From NCBI GenBank assembly GCA_033439765.1, contig JAULSN010000003.1, positions 2,046,001 to 2,110,000 of the forward strand: a stretch of DNA of 64,000 bases. The letters run 5' to 3'. Source of the stretch: Lasiosphaeria ovina. Its lineage: Eukaryota; Ascomycota; Sordariomycetes; Sordariales; Lasiosphaeriaceae. Made by a program: the position numbers and the translations under genes. The notes beneath the pieces were generated by a model, which worked only from the letters and a program-made list of their open reading frames with translations, did no database searches and had not been told where the DNA came from. Of the stretch, positions 44,003 to 56,031 are shown one piece after another (position 1 is the first letter of the stretch; the number at the start of each line of letters is the position of its first letter).

Positions 44003-45055
44003 GCCTAAACAGTTCTGCGCCCAGTCACAGGCAGGAGTAGTCGGCCTTGCAAAGCAAAACACAAATGGTGAGAATTGTCATGCAACGGACCACAGAGGGA
44101 TGACGGCCCCGAGGACAGGGGCATTCTGGTGCAGGCCTGATCTAGTGGGAGAGGACACTGGTGACTGAGTAAACGTAGGTAGGTAAGCATAGGAAGTTAG
44201 GGATCGCGAGCGCGACTTATCATTAGTGCGGGCACCGTTGTCGTTGTAGGTACCTAGTCTACACGTGTAGATCCATGGACAGGGAATTACAACAAGTTAA
44301 TACCTTTGTTGTCATGCTGCTCGTTGCCAGGCTGCTGACTAGGTCGCTTTCGTTGCAGCGGGCGGCAACGACAACGGATAGCGGGGCAATCGATCCTGTC
44401 AAGCCGCCTTGACCCCTAAAGATTGAGGGGAGCCAACTGATTCGTTGCCGGGCGTCGGGTGCTGCCCCTGCGGGACGAAGGCTCAATCTGGCAGCTGCCC
44501 GGCCAGCTTACGGAAAACCTTTTCCCGAAACAGACTGCGGTCTCGACGTGGCATCTCATATCATCGTAATTTCCCCAAATGGCGTATAGCAAACCTTGGG
44601 CCGGTCCCGGCTCATCCCTCTTCCCTTCCCCGCTGCTTGCTATCGTACCGTTGAAATGGATCTGATTCTGCCACAAAACACCGCCGTCCCCCTGGGCCCC
44701 TGGGTAACGGGGCCCCATGCGTGCGGACCAGTTCGTGACAACTCACAAACTCCACATTGCAATCATGGCCCACTCGACACCACTTCTTGCCTGGATGGCG
44801 TGCTGCGAACTGCAGTTGCGCTTTCCGTTGCGGAACGGGCACTGTCGACTGTTTCCTCCTTTTTTTTTCCACTTTAAAAAAGAGCCACAGCGCTTCGGAG
44901 TCGGACGATCGAGCAAAATAACGACTCCCCCACTCCAATTAATGTCCTGCACACCAACTCGGCCTCCGCCCTGCCCAACTCCAGACCACCCCACGCTAGC
45001 ACCGAGTTAATTGACTAGCGCTCGGCCATTGCAGCTCCGGCCCGAGCCAAGAAAC
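44003..45055. other. Intergenic region
   Basis: About 1 kb with several short overlapping frames. No domain or RNA gene was recognised. It contains the presumed promoter of the FMO gene. Confidence 0.4.
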
Positions 45056-46698
45056 ATGTTAGGTGCACGGGTGAAGCGCGTAGCCGTTATTGGTGCCGGA
45101 CCCGCAGGCGCCATCGCCGTTGATGCTCTAGCGCGGGAAAAGGCGTTTGACGTGATCCGCGTGTTTGAGCGGCGCGAAGGGCCGGGAGGGTGCTGGTGAG
45201 CTTTTCTTTTTTCTCGAGTGAAAATCCTAGAACGACAATGCCATGTCCACTGGAGTCTGGAGCTCAACTGACCTGCGGACACACAGGATCGGCGACGCAG
45301 CGCCCCCGCCCAAGCTCCGCAACCTCGCGGCGCTCGCAGACGGCAGCGCCGACCGGCCGCTGGCGATCCCGGCGACGCTGCCGGCGCAGACGCCTACGGT
45401 GCGCACTGATGAAGAGCAGCAGCCGCGCTTCGCCGAGTCGTCCGTCTACCCGTACCTCGAGACCAACGTCGAGGACCTCACGATGGAGTTCAGCCAGGAA
45501 CCGATCCCGGCGGAGCGCAGCGCGCTGGGCGTCGCGCTGCACGGGCCCGACACGCCGTTCCGCCCCTGGCAGGCCCTGCGCCGCTACGTGCAGGCGCTGC
45601 TCCAGCGCAACGGCTACCCGGACCTCGTCGCCTACGGCACCTGGGTCGAGCGCGTCGAGAAGGTCGGCGCCGAGTGGAAGGTCACGCTGCGCAAACCAGG
45701 TGTCTCGACTGACTACTGGTGGGTCGAGTGGTTCGATGCTGTTGTTGTTGCCAACGGCCATTACTGGGTTCCGTACGTCCCGCACATTGACGGGCTGGAC
45801 GAGTTTGAAAAGGCGCGCCCGGGCAGCGTGCTGCACAGCAAGCACTTTCGCGGGAGGCAGCAGTTCAGGGACAAGGTATGTCACTCTCCGGCGACAGCTA
45901 GTCGATAAAATAAGACGAGAGCTGACACATTTTTGTCCGACACAGCGGGTCGTGGTAGTTGGCGCCTCCGTGTCGGCCGCAGACATCGCCGTGGACCTGG
46001 CGCACAGCAAGACAGCACAGATCCCCGTGCACGCCATCACGATCGGGCACACCGCCAACGGCTACTTCGGCGACGAAGCATTCAAGCACCCGCGGATCCG
46101 CGAGCACCCGTCGATCGCGCGGGTCGACGCGGCGACGCGCAGCGTGCACCTCATCGACGGCCACAGCATCGCCAACGTCGACCACATCGTCTTCGGGACG
46201 GGCTACACGTGGTCGCTGCCGTTCCTGCCGCAGGTGCCCGTACGCCACGGCCGCGTGCCCGGCCTGTACCAGCACGTCGTGTGGCACGCGGACCCGACGC
46301 TGGCGTTCGTCGGCGCCGTCGCCGCCGGCCTGACGTTCAAGATCTTCGAGTGGCAGGCCGTCCTCGCCGCGCGCGTGCTGGCGGGCCGCGCGCGCCTGCC
46401 GCCTGCTGCCGAGATGCGTGCGTGGGAGGACGACCGCGCCAGGGCCCGCGGCGACAGCATCAAGTTCTGCGTCGTCAACCCGGACTTTGAGGAGTACTTT
46501 GAGACGGTGCGGCGGCTGGCGGGCGAGGGACAGGACGGGGTGGGCAGGAAACTACCGAAGTTCAGGCAGGAGTGGCTGGCGTCGTTTAATAGTGGGCATG
46601 AACGGCGCAAGGCCATGTGGAAGCGCCTCAATGCGGAGGCCAGGACCGAAGAGCTGGTGGAGACTGGGGGCAGCGTGAAAGTCCTCGCACGGCTGTGA
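45056..46698 (+). CDS. Flavin-containing monooxygenase
   Basis: Proposed CDS: join(45056..45195, 45287..45875, 45946..46698), 493 residues. FAD-binding GxGxxG (VAVIGAGPAGAIAVDAL) is near residue 9, followed by FERREGPGGCW, split by intron 1 in the Trp codon. The FMO fingerprint region reads VLHSKHFRG, and intron 2 follows FRDK. NADPH-binding VVVVGASVSAADIA opens exon 3. The ATG motif region reads FGTGYTWSLPFL. The C-terminus, SGHERRKAMWK, is typical of the fungal dimethylaniline-monooxygenase type. All junctions are GT-AG and in frame. It should oxygenate a nitrogen or sulphur atom of a small substrate. The DMATS prenyltransferase gene lies 1.4 kb away in convergent orientation, so a joint pathway is possible but not shown. 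Confidence 0.87.
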
Positions 46699-47001
46699 TG
46701 CGCGGCGGATTATCAGGGGAGTTAAATGTGGCAAGGACGGATGCAGGGGTCTCAGGGCGATGTCTTCATCCCTTTGCCATCGTGAATGAGCTTAGAGCCA
46801 TAGAACGATAGAGACAAATAGAGAGCAATGATATTTCCCAGATATCCTCTTTTCCATTAACCCAGTTTGAGGGTTGGACGTCATGTCAGTACCTACTAAC
46901 TAACCCTTAGTGTGTGGCAAGCAAAAAAAGTTAGAACAAAAGCAAGATGGGAAAGGCCAAAAACTAAACAAGCTCCTCCTGCCGGAGCTGGCAAAATGAT
47001 G
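46699..47001. other. 3' flank of FMO gene
   Basis: No feature is seen between the FMO stop and the tRNA. Confidence 0.4.
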
Positions 47002-47094
47002 GGGGCCACCCGGGGATTGAACCCGGGACCTCTCGCAAGTTTTGTGCTCAGGATACAACCCTAAGCGAGAATCATACCACTAGACCAGCGGCCC
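47002..47094 (-). tRNA. tRNA-Pro (AGG) with intron
   Basis: The minus strand gives acceptor stem GGGCCGC pairing with GTGGCCC, a D arm GGTCTAGTGGTATGATT, an anticodon stem CTCGC/GCGAG with loop TTAGGGT (anticodon AGG), and a T arm GGTCCCGGGTTCAATCCCCGG. A 21-base intron sits after the base 3' to the anticodon, ttgtatcctgagcacaaaac plus t. It contains CCT, able to pair with the anticodon as in many tRNA introns. 93 bases with intron, about 72 mature. It lies between the convergent FMO and prenyltransferase genes. Confidence 0.92.
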
Positions 47095-48127
47095 TTGTTG
47101 CTTTGATGGACATGGAGGAGGGTATATTGGGAAATAGCCGCAGACGGCGCAGAGCGTGCAGCCGGGAGGCTGTCCGGGCGGGTGTTTTGGGTTTTGTGGT
47201 GCCGAGGGCATTTATTTCTTGTGGGCTTGCGGCGGGTCCTGTTTGTGTGGATGTTCTGTGGACCAGTGTGGAGGGTGGATTTTGGTTGTGAATGTGGGGT
47301 TTTGCGAGTGGTGATTGGATGGTGTGAGAGGGGAGGGGATGGGATGGGATAGAAGGTTAACTGAGTTGCCGGGGAGTCCATGAACTGTTAGTTGATTGTC
47401 CAGTGTAAAATGGAAGGACTGAACTTTGTATTGGAGTGTGGTCTTGTCTCTGTTTGTGTTGTGCCAAAACGTCCCGGAGTTCGTTCCTCCTTTTTCGAGA
47501 CTTCGAACATTTGTAACTGCTTGACTTTATGAAGAGATTTGTTTTCTTGAAACGATGCACGCAGCAGAGGCTCATCAGCTTCTCCGAAAGTCCCGAGCCA
47601 GTGTTTACCGCTTGGCAGCCCCTTTCTTTTCTCTTGGCACGTGCACGGCAAGACCCGAGAGGCAAGCAAAAAAAGAGGCAACGAAAAGTGGCGAGTAAAA
47701 CGGGATACATCGGTTCCACGAAGCTTTTGGCAAACATGAAAACGTCTGCCTAGATTGCACTTCTCCAGCTTCTCCACAGCTGGCCTGCATTAGCACCGCG
47801 ACCCCACGCTACGCATTTTGCCGTCCACAGTCGCGCTTTAGCCGTTGTCGTGAGTAGCTTTGTCTTGACGAATCCGCTGGCTCGGCAGTGAGGGGGGCTC
47901 TTCGATGCATGCACAATTGTATAGGCGCAGGAGTTGTCTTCTTAGGGGAAGGCGACGAGGGTAATTTACGTGATTTACTCGGACTCGACGGATGTGCTCG
48001 GAGGGAGATGGCAACTGAATATCTGCAAGACAGCTAGATTTATGTACACCCACAATTTTTCCCGTTTGTATCCCTGGTGGAAACTTGGGTGGGAAAAGTC
48101 AGGCCTCTCCCGTTACCTCCGTTCTAC
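47095..48127. other. Intergenic region
   Basis: A GC-skewed G-rich stretch at about 47100-47350 (many ggtg/gggt), then mixed sequence. No gene is supported. Confidence 0.35.
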
Positions 48128-49652
48128 TCAAAGTAGGTGTTGCCTCTTCGTATCTATGACAGAAGGGTCATGGTAGGTGACGACCCGCAGCCCGTGTTTC
48201 TTCGTCATGGCGGCTCCGACATAGAATATCGTGCCTGAGCCGGACTGCTCCAGCCAATCGCCACTGGAAAACAGTGCAGTGTAAGTAACCTTGTGAATTC
48301 TCACGATCATTGCAGGATAAGTTGTGGTTTACTTACTAAGTGTCCTTCAAAGCTGCAGCGAATTCCTCCACGACACGCAGCTTCTCACACCCAGTCGTGC
48401 GGGAAGTATAGAACCCGCGGAGACGCCTAATGACCTCTGCATCGGACTTCACATAGTAACCCGGCGAGAGATACATCTTGGGCGATGCGGGCTTGCCGCG
48501 GCCGACAGTGAAGTAAAAGCCCGGCCTGGCGCGGCCCGGTGCGTCGGCGGGTACCACATGCGAGCCGCAGCCCAGGAACGCCTGCCACAAGTACTTAAGA
48601 TCCTGCACCGCCTCCGCATACTCGCTCAGGTCCATGCGCCCGCCGAGCGTGATGGCGTCCGTCAGCCAGTCAAGCGTCGTGTACGGCGCGCGCACGTAGA
48701 TCTTGATGCGCGCGTCGCCGGGCTTCAGGCAGTCGATGCACACGATCCCCGTTTCCATGCCCCACCGTGCTGTTGCTTCATGCAGGTATGACAGCAGAGG
48801 CTCGACTTGTAGCGCGGCGAGTTCGTCGGGCGGCAGGCTGCGGATGGCACGCTCGACGACCTCGAGATTGGAGATGCCGAGCTCGAGTGCTCGGAGGCCG
48901 GGGAAGAGATAGACTTTCATGACGGGGCCGGACGCCTCGACATCAATCGCCACGCCTGTGCCGGCCTTCGGTGTGATCTCTTCAACCACCATGCCTTCGC
49001 CTGTCTGAACTCTCTTTGTGTCTGTCGGCGGGAGGAGATGGGCTGTGAAATGGCGGTACCAAGACAGGTCCAGGTTCGGAACCATTCCCTGTCGGTGAAC
49101 ACGATCACTCCAGTCGCCAGCAGCATGGCTGTTCAAAGGATCCTCGTCGGTCCCCGCCTGTTTCCCAATCGGCTCAAACGAGTATCTAACCATGGGCTCA
49201 TCGCCAACGATACCAAAGTCCCAGCTGAACTCGATCGGGGTGCCGCTGGGTGACCAGACGCTAGGCCATGCGTTGGGCTTGCCACTGGTATTTGGCGCGG
49301 GACCCAGCTCGGGGACTACCCACAGGGCATAGAAAAAGAGCTCGCGGTACTGCTCAGTCGCCGTGTATTTGGCACCCTGGAGTAGCCGCGCGAGCATGCG
49401 GCCCGTAGTATTCCACCAGAACTGCGCGCCATCGCTGCGGAAATGGAGCTCTGACGAGATGATTTTGAAGGGTGTTTGCGTGCCGATGTTCGACTCGCGA
49501 GGATTGGCGGTTGCCATTACTGGATCTGATGTGGTAAGAGGGGCGTAGAAATTGCAACCCAAAAGCTGTATTGAGGGTTCGTGATGGGAAATATTGGGAA
49601 TGAATGGCTCGGGGAGTGGCAGGACTGAGGAATGAGGTTCGGGAAGCTTCAT
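48128..49652 (-). CDS. DMATS-type aromatic prenyltransferase
   Basis: Proposed CDS: complement(48128..48263, 48337..49652), 483 residues; one 73-base intron (gtaagt...ttttccag) in a Tyr codon. The family (ABBA fold) transfers a dimethylallyl group to tryptophan or other aromatic rings. Landmarks are FWWNTTGRMLARLL near the start, YRELFFYALWVVPELGP, IEFSWDFG, the metal-independent active-site region DLSWYRHF, and the C-terminal YLSPGYYVK and TGCEKLRVVEEFAAALKDTYGDW across the intron. TIFYVGAAMTKKHGLRVVTYHDP ends the fold. The start may be the Met at 49517 (MATANPRESNIG), nearer the usual family start, rather than 49652. It appears intact. With the nearby FMO it could form a small prenylation and oxidation locus; the window shows no NRPS or PKS. 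Confidence 0.85.
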
Positions 49653-51596
49653 GATCGATCCGCTGGTTAAGACGTATTAATAGTAGGCATATTATGCAAT
49701 CAGTTTGTTAGGAAACAGTTTGTTGTTTCAATGTTGCTCACCTGACCATTTGCGGCATCATGCCAGTGACTGATGACAGTTCTGTTTTCCGATGAAAGTT
49801 GGATCTAGGTAAACTCCATAATCTCCATATCGAATCAGAGGAGCATCTCGGGATTTGTGCGATAATAACACCGCCGATAAGCCTCTTGCTTACAAGTGGC
49901 CTTACTTGCGTTAGAGTGCAATGAATCGAGGTTGACGATGACAACGATCTGTGAATTAAGACTTTGCCGGGGAAATTGCTTACCCCTTTTCTCGTTCGCA
50001 AATCCCACTTTCACTCTCGTTTCCAAAGGTTTCCGTTTGCCCCGGACAGCCCTCACACTGTACGCATTCCCAAGCTGTTCAGCCAGCCAAGGGAAATGCC
50101 GCTCGCGACCCATTGGGCCGAACTCCAAATGATTTTCGTGTTCGGAACTCGCAAACGTCGCATCGTGTCACAGCATGTTTCTGACTTCCCGCGTTTGTCC
50201 CCTCTCTGAGTTTGCCAAATATACCACTATATTGTCAAGGCAAGCCTGGCATCTAGAATCTGGAGTGTTTGATAGAAACCATCTTTCCAAACTTGGATCA
50301 TGGATGCGTGATCATTTCCAGGCCAGCCGCTTTGGCCCTGGCCTCGGCGGCTGCGCACTTGTGGATCAATGCCCCCGCGATGCTATCGAATTTGCCGATT
50401 ACATCAATTGGGCACTTATATGTGCAAAGAAGTGCAGAGTACCGTAGGTGCTAGTCGTGTCCGTCAGCCAGTGCACACCGGCTCGGGGAACTAGTACCAG
50501 GCCAAGAGCGAGCATACTTACCACATGATGATTGAGCCGCGCGAGGGCCTAGATAAGAGGTGTGTTGCTGGTTTGTCTGGGGTTGGAATCCCCGCCTAAT
50601 AGGGATAATTGTACTGAAATGGACCACGGGAGCTTGGTCAATCGGCTGGCTTGGGTGTTCGTCACTGTATAATGAGCCTCGTTAACGTCTGGGACAAAGA
50701 CTTTTCTCATGAAGGTGCTAAGGGACCAAGGCAGGTAATTATACCTGTAAAACTTCTAGGACTGTGAAATTGTTAGAGCCATGTTATTCTTGCATCGAGA
50801 GCTCAATGGAAAGCGTTTCCACGGATGATCGGCCACGGATGATCGGCGACTGATGGCCCGTATCGTTACCGGCGTTTCGGCTCCTACGGATCCAGTTAGG
50901 CACATGAGCTTCCAGAATTTCGTTCGCACATAGGATGTGTCCCAATGCTAGCTGAAGCTCCCCATGATGGGCAGAGCACATTACAAAGTTGCTGCAGTTT
51001 CGTTGCGATGACACTTGGAACCCGGTTAAGAGCCGTGGCGAACCACCGAGAATTACAAGATGCGATGATGGTCAGATGCAGAGCGGGAGACTGTCTGCGG
51101 AATCATTATCGCTGGCAAAGTCCAACATCAAAGGCGGCCATAACCCGGGCGGAAAAGCAGTCATACTAGTATGAACGGCTGCATTTTGGACCGTGGAAGG
51201 GGCGAAGGTGTAGGACGACTACAAGCTTATCAATATATGGCATTATTTCAGAATTTTCCCCCGCCAAATGCTCTTTATCCCATATTTGAGGCTCACAGCA
51301 GCTGAATCTTCGGCTCCAGCTCCCTCTTCGTACCCGCCAGGTCCACTGGGAAGGTCCTGGAACTTTGCGCCTCTGATCTGTCCGTGGCTACTTCAGGGCT
51401 AAAACCAAGTTTCTGTAGTGGTGTTCAAATGACGCACTGGTCACCAAAAACTACGCAGGAGAACATAGAGATCACCGTCTTCAGTGGGGTCTGTAAGTTC
51501 CAAAAAATTGGGATATCGATTGAGACTACCTACTCACATTCCTAGACGCATCCCCCGAAGAAAATTCCCCGACCTCCACCCCCAACGGCCGATCCC
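49653..51596. other. Gene-poor region
   Basis: About 1.9 kb. Short frames on both strands (for example the plus frame at 49896-50132) have no recognisable domain or splice pattern. The first few hundred bases include the prenyltransferase promoter. Confidence 0.35.
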
Positions 51597-52017
51597 CTAC
51601 TCGCTCGTCGTGCGCGGGTACCTGGGCTTTTTTTTGTCGTCGGCGCACTTGTCGCACCAGTAGTAGTGGTGCGAGTTGGCCGACTCATTCTCCTCGTACC
51701 CGTCCTCGCCCTTCTTGCAGCAGTACGGGTTGACCACCAAGCTGATGTCCTTGGAGGCGGGGACGTGCTCGGTAACGGCGCGGTCGTATTTGCCTTGCGC
51801 GCCGGCCGCGTTGGCGCGCGCCTTGGCCGCGTCGCACATGGTGATGGACGCGCCGGGGATGTTCGCCCACGACGCGATCTGGTTGTGCGGGCAGTGGGCG
51901 AAGCAGAGGAGGTAGAGGGCTCCGTGAACGCTGTTTTATACCAGTGTTAGCTTTATGGTACGTGTGTCAAGAGTGTGTGATGTGGGATATAGCTGATGTG
52001 GAATTTGCTTACCACAT
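51597..52017 (-). CDS. Small Cys-rich protein, unknown family, with a 5-base first exon
   Basis: The reading frame 51597-51930 is open and gives VHGALYLLCFAHCPHNQ, then MCDAAKARANAAGAQG, CCKKGEDGYEENES and YWCDKCADDKKK. Upstream, ATGTG at 52013-52017 is followed by gtaagc, and an acceptor acag at 51931-51934 joins in frame to give a start MCVHG. This makes 112 residues with nine cysteines, including C-C and C-x-x-C pairs. No signal peptide is seen, so it is not clearly secreted. The tiny first exon makes the start uncertain. A broken plus-strand gene with similar C-x-x-C spacing begins at 52563. Confidence 0.45.
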
Positions 52018-52562
52018 AATGATCTAGAGAGAGATCGTGTAGATGTGTACGGTTGATTCTCTGGTTAGAAAATTTCTTGCGTGTGAAGAGTGGTCAAACC
52101 TGGATGCTGAAATACTGAAGTGCTTCGAGTCTCTGGTATGCTGGCGTGTTCATGAAGGTGTGAATATGTGCTTGGATTTGTTCAAGACTAGGAGTAGTAG
52201 CTACGAGATGCGCGCTGAAAGTATTTATAGCTAGAAACCCTCGATTTGCCTCCTACAAGCTGTTTATGATGACCCACTCCGAAGAAGAGTCTTTCCGTTG
52301 TGAAACTATGCGGTAGTCATTAACAATGACAAAAGGTGAATGTGTAAACTATTGTCATACCCATTTGATACAGGGAGACGTGATAAATGTATCCACAACG
52401 GACAAGACGGCACAATAGGACTTGAGAGTACCGCAAGTCAAGCGGCACACAATCATTTAGTCAAATCGTGACAGAACAATACTATAGACGTGGAACGTTT
52501 ATTTAGAATCCGTTGTGACCATTAAGTTGGTTGTATTAGGGGAGAAATGAACGTTGCAAACC

Positions 52563-53239
52563 ATGGCTTCTTTCACAACAATAGATCGTCCGATGGCCGC
52601 GTGGAGCAAATTACGTACGTGGACTACGTCAAGGTGGTCATCAACCATTATCGACGACTTCAAGCAGACGCGCGGCGAGAAGATCATCCGCTGCACCAAG
52701 CTCGACTTTGGCGTGGAGGACGGCGCCATGGTCCCCAGCACCCCAGGCAGCGGGTGCCGCGGCCAGCTCGGAACGGCCGGGCAGGTCAGCGCCCAGTGCC
52801 TGCTGCCCAAATTCCGCGAGATCCCCAGCCGTGACAACATCTTCTACCTATTCATCCAGCCGAAGCCGACCCCCGCAGCAGCAGCAGCAGCAGCAGGCAA
52901 ATCGGGCCTGCTGTGGAACAACTCACACCGGAACGTGTACGGCCGCGCCATCACGGGCGGTGATGTCTGCTGGGTCTGCTAGGGCACGCGCTTTGTCTGC
53001 CCGTGCGAGCCGTGCACCGCCCAGTCGAGAGAGCTGTGGAGAATCATCCCGCTGCGACGCACGGCACCCACATCAACCCGCCGGCGTTCTACCTCGTCTG
53101 CCCGCACTGCATGAACAAGATCCCTCAAGTTGCGCCAAAGGAGGAGGACCGCGGCTGCCTCGCGCGTTTGGCTCGTCCGTACTCCAAGACCATCGCCCTG
53201 GCCACGGATCTCGATGTCATGTACGGCGCGCAGCAGTAG
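52563..53239 (+). pseudogene. Cys-rich protein gene, broken by a stop and a shift
   Basis: From ATG at 52563 the frame encodes IDDFKQTRGEKIIRCTKLDF, a Gly, Gln and Cys region and GGDVCWVC before TAG at 52980. The frame continues past the stop as GTRFVCPCEPCTAQSRELWR, so the stop interrupts a C-x-x-C... C-x-C-x-x-C cluster. A shift near 53060 leads into THINPPAFYLVCPHCMNK and LARPYSKTIALATDL, ending at 53239. A (GCA)7 run at about 52877-52897 encodes poly-Ala. The family is not recognised. The cluster may bind metal. Confidence 0.45.
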
Positions 53240-54258
53240 TCCAGCAACGACCTATCTCGTCTTCGCATTAAGTGGGACGTGTTTGAACGGTATGTGATCA
53301 TCCCTGAACTCGAAAGCTTTCCCCGTGAGATGTGATGAATACAAGTTAGTAACTAATTTCAGATCATATGATGTTTGGAAGGTCGGTCCTGTCGGCCACG
53401 GCCAGTACACGGGAATGGGTGGGAGGTTCTCGCAGGTAACTTCGGTTGCTGACCTTTGGATCCAGCTCGTGCTAGATGAATGGGATCTCGTTGTGTGCTG
53501 AGTTGTGCCTGGAGACGGCACGCGTGGGAGTAGCTAGGCAATGATGAATGACTATTGTGCACAATGTGCACAACTGACCAGACCTGTAATTACCTACCCC
53601 TGTTTATGTGCGCACATTTTTCGAGTTGAAGAAGTCGTCGTGCTAAAGAGCTCTGATCACGGTACTATATTTGCTTTCCCGCATTCTTTTCTATACATTA
53701 TCCAAATGGTCTCCTTTCTAAATATAGGAATGGCAACCGACCCCACCATTTCTCCATCTTGAGCATGAAACAGCGTAGAAAATGTCATCGGTCTAGGCAT
53801 TTTTACGATACAGGAGCGGAGATGTAAGTATGGACCATGATTTCACTGCCTTATTACCAGCCTTCTACTCCAATCCAAATACGATAAGATACCCTCTAGC
53901 GGCATAGCGTCTTTGCTAACTCTAGCGATCACTATGGAACCTAGGTCAAAAGTCATAACCACCTGTAGAGGCATTGTCCCATATTTGATACAGCCTCCAG
54001 AACAGGCTTGTCTAGTGCATTGCTCACTACGCCAAACATTGGTAGTGCTCTCTCTATCTTGGCAGAGGGTAGCTCCAAGGAAAATTATAAATTGTCACGA
54101 TATAGGACTAACGGGGTGGTGGTTAACTATGGAACGTAGATTTCACCTCACGAGATAGCTAAATGTATCTATTACACCCAATCCGGTGTTGGATGGCGTT
54201 TATATAGTCCACAAAGACATTCTTATCTTATACGTCGGGAACTAGTTGGGGATCTGAT
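53240..54258. other. AT-rich gene-free region
   Basis: No gene or repeat recognised. Base composition is low in GC, consistent with old RIP-mutated DNA. Confidence 0.4.
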
Positions 54259-54618
54259 ATGATGCATACATATACCAGTGTACCTACGTGGCTCACACTT
54301 TATGTTGAGCAGAGTACTAGTAAATGCTCTACGACAGAAGACTGCAACGGGCTGAGCTCACAGGCGTATGTGAAGAAATATAAGGACAAAGGTATCGAAG
54401 CCGAGAAGGACACAGACTTGGACGAAAACCTCAAATTACCAAATTTCTTTGGTAGACTTACCCGTCGACAAGCAAACCTCGAGGACTCCGGCCCCGGTGA
54501 CGAGAATGCCAACCCCCAGGGGACGCCCTGGAAGACAACCCGGACGACGCCCAAAAAGACGCCCAAACAGAACCACTCAGTTATTAGGCGGTACGCAAGT
54601 ATGGTGAAGAAGGCTTGA
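54259..54618 (+). other. Open frame of unknown nature
   Basis: A 119-codon frame with a charged middle (KKYKDKGIEAEKDTDLDENL) and a basic end rich in Thr and Lys (TTPKKTPKQN). It has no family assignment. It could belong to the same former gene as the chromodomain fragment that follows. Confidence 0.25.
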
Positions 54619-54777
54619 TTATACGAAGCTAACTATCGTGTACGCAATTAAACCAAGTACAAGCTGGCGCTTATACGTATATCAAGTAATTATTCTACAT
54701 ACAGCCTTATTTATCGCCAACAATGCCCCCCTCAAGGAAATGCTACTATCCCAGCAGCTTGCCTAGCCCTTGGTCCA

Positions 54778-55357
54778 GTGACCATTAACTTTGTACAGGC
54801 CCAGCTTTGCTGTGTTCTCCTTTGGCATCTCATTCAAGTCTCCGATGAAGATTTCACGGCTATCCAATGGTCTCATCATGGGAACCATGAACAAATTGCT
54901 ACCACGAACAGCAAGTCGCAACCGTCGCTTGAATACCTAGTCAAGTGGAAGGATCATGCAGAGCAACACAACGTCTGGTATCCCAGGCGCGTACTGCTGG
55001 AATCAGCGTCAGACCTGGTGTACGAGTACGAACTACAGAACCCAGTCACGGACGACGAGATTAGACGAAAGGATGGCAAGCCAACCCCACCAAAGTCAGG
55101 CAACCACAAAACGAACATTTAGCGATGTCGTGCTTTTCAAGCAGGCTGTTGACGCACAACATCTGCCGAACGAAGTCAAACTGGCAATGAATCGAGGCAG
55201 GGAAGGGGATTACGACTTTGACGGGGAACTCGAATCTAATATCGAACAATATGAGTGGCAACTCCCAGAGGAGAACACGAAGGGTGTAATCCCATACAAA
55301 GTTTCCGCTCCGGCCTGGACTGCTCCTGGTTGTTGTTTGGGGCGTAATGTTCCCTGA
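54778..55357 (+). pseudogene. Chromodomain fragment
   Basis: About 54925-55050 encodes EYLVKWKDHAEQHNVWYPRR followed by a helix SASDLVYEYEL. This is the chromodomain core (Y-L-V-K-W-K-x...W-E/Y-P) with its C-terminal helix. The frame ends at 55122, and a second frame, NEVKLAMNRGREGDYDFDG, continues to 55357 after a shift. It may be the integrase chromodomain of a Gypsy chromovirus or a chromodomain of a host gene; no integrase motif is seen nearby. Confidence 0.5.
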
Positions 55358-56031
55358 GGTGCGCAACTGATATGACTAGGTGGATCCGAAGAAGACACCG
55401 AGCAAAAATGCCGCAGACCTTACCTCTGGGACAATTGCTGTTGCGGGCTGTATGGTGCTGGGGGTCTGCAGAATGTCGCCTTGCCTTCCGCTTTTGGGGG
55501 ACTGTGTCTAGACGGTGTGATTCCAAGAATTTATAAGTTAGCGTGACTACGATCTTTCCATACCTACCGTACCTAGGTGGTCAGTTAGATGACCTAAGAT
55601 AAAGTGAATAAACCGATTTAGATTTTTCCCAAGTAATTAGAATGGCATGTATTTTTCGTCATTTATTTCAAGCGCTGGATGTAATACGGTCCTAACTAGA
55701 GTTGTTTATCAACACAACACGCTCAATTTCATCCGATCTCGAGCCGGACCGTGCAAGAATTTCCCCACTGTGTACGTGGGAGGATGCGGATATCTTTCAG
55801 TTTCCTCTGCGCTTTCAAAATCGGACAGGAGCAGAACACACACATCGACATTCGGTCAGCTGGTAAGTCCCAATGTTTCCCATTGAACGAAAGGCTATAC
55901 TTTCCTCTTGAATCTATGAGATCTCTTGATTATCGCATCATCTAGACTTACTGACTTGGTATTTCCTTTCCTCCAGATTTCACCCATCCAATCCTGCGAC
56001 CCGAATTTTGCGCAGCACCAGCAGCTACAAG
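55358..56031. other. Upstream region of HET-domain gene
   Basis: Contains the presumed promoter and 5' flank, AT-rich near 55550-55640. No feature was recognised. Confidence 0.35.

Noticed and set aside
45264..46058. Minus-strand frame of 264 codons over the FMO gene
   Set aside because: Antisense shadow of the GC-rich FMO exon 2; no domain match.
52877..52897. GCA triplet run
   Set aside because: A plain triplet repeat encoding poly-Ala inside a broken gene; not a feature by itself.
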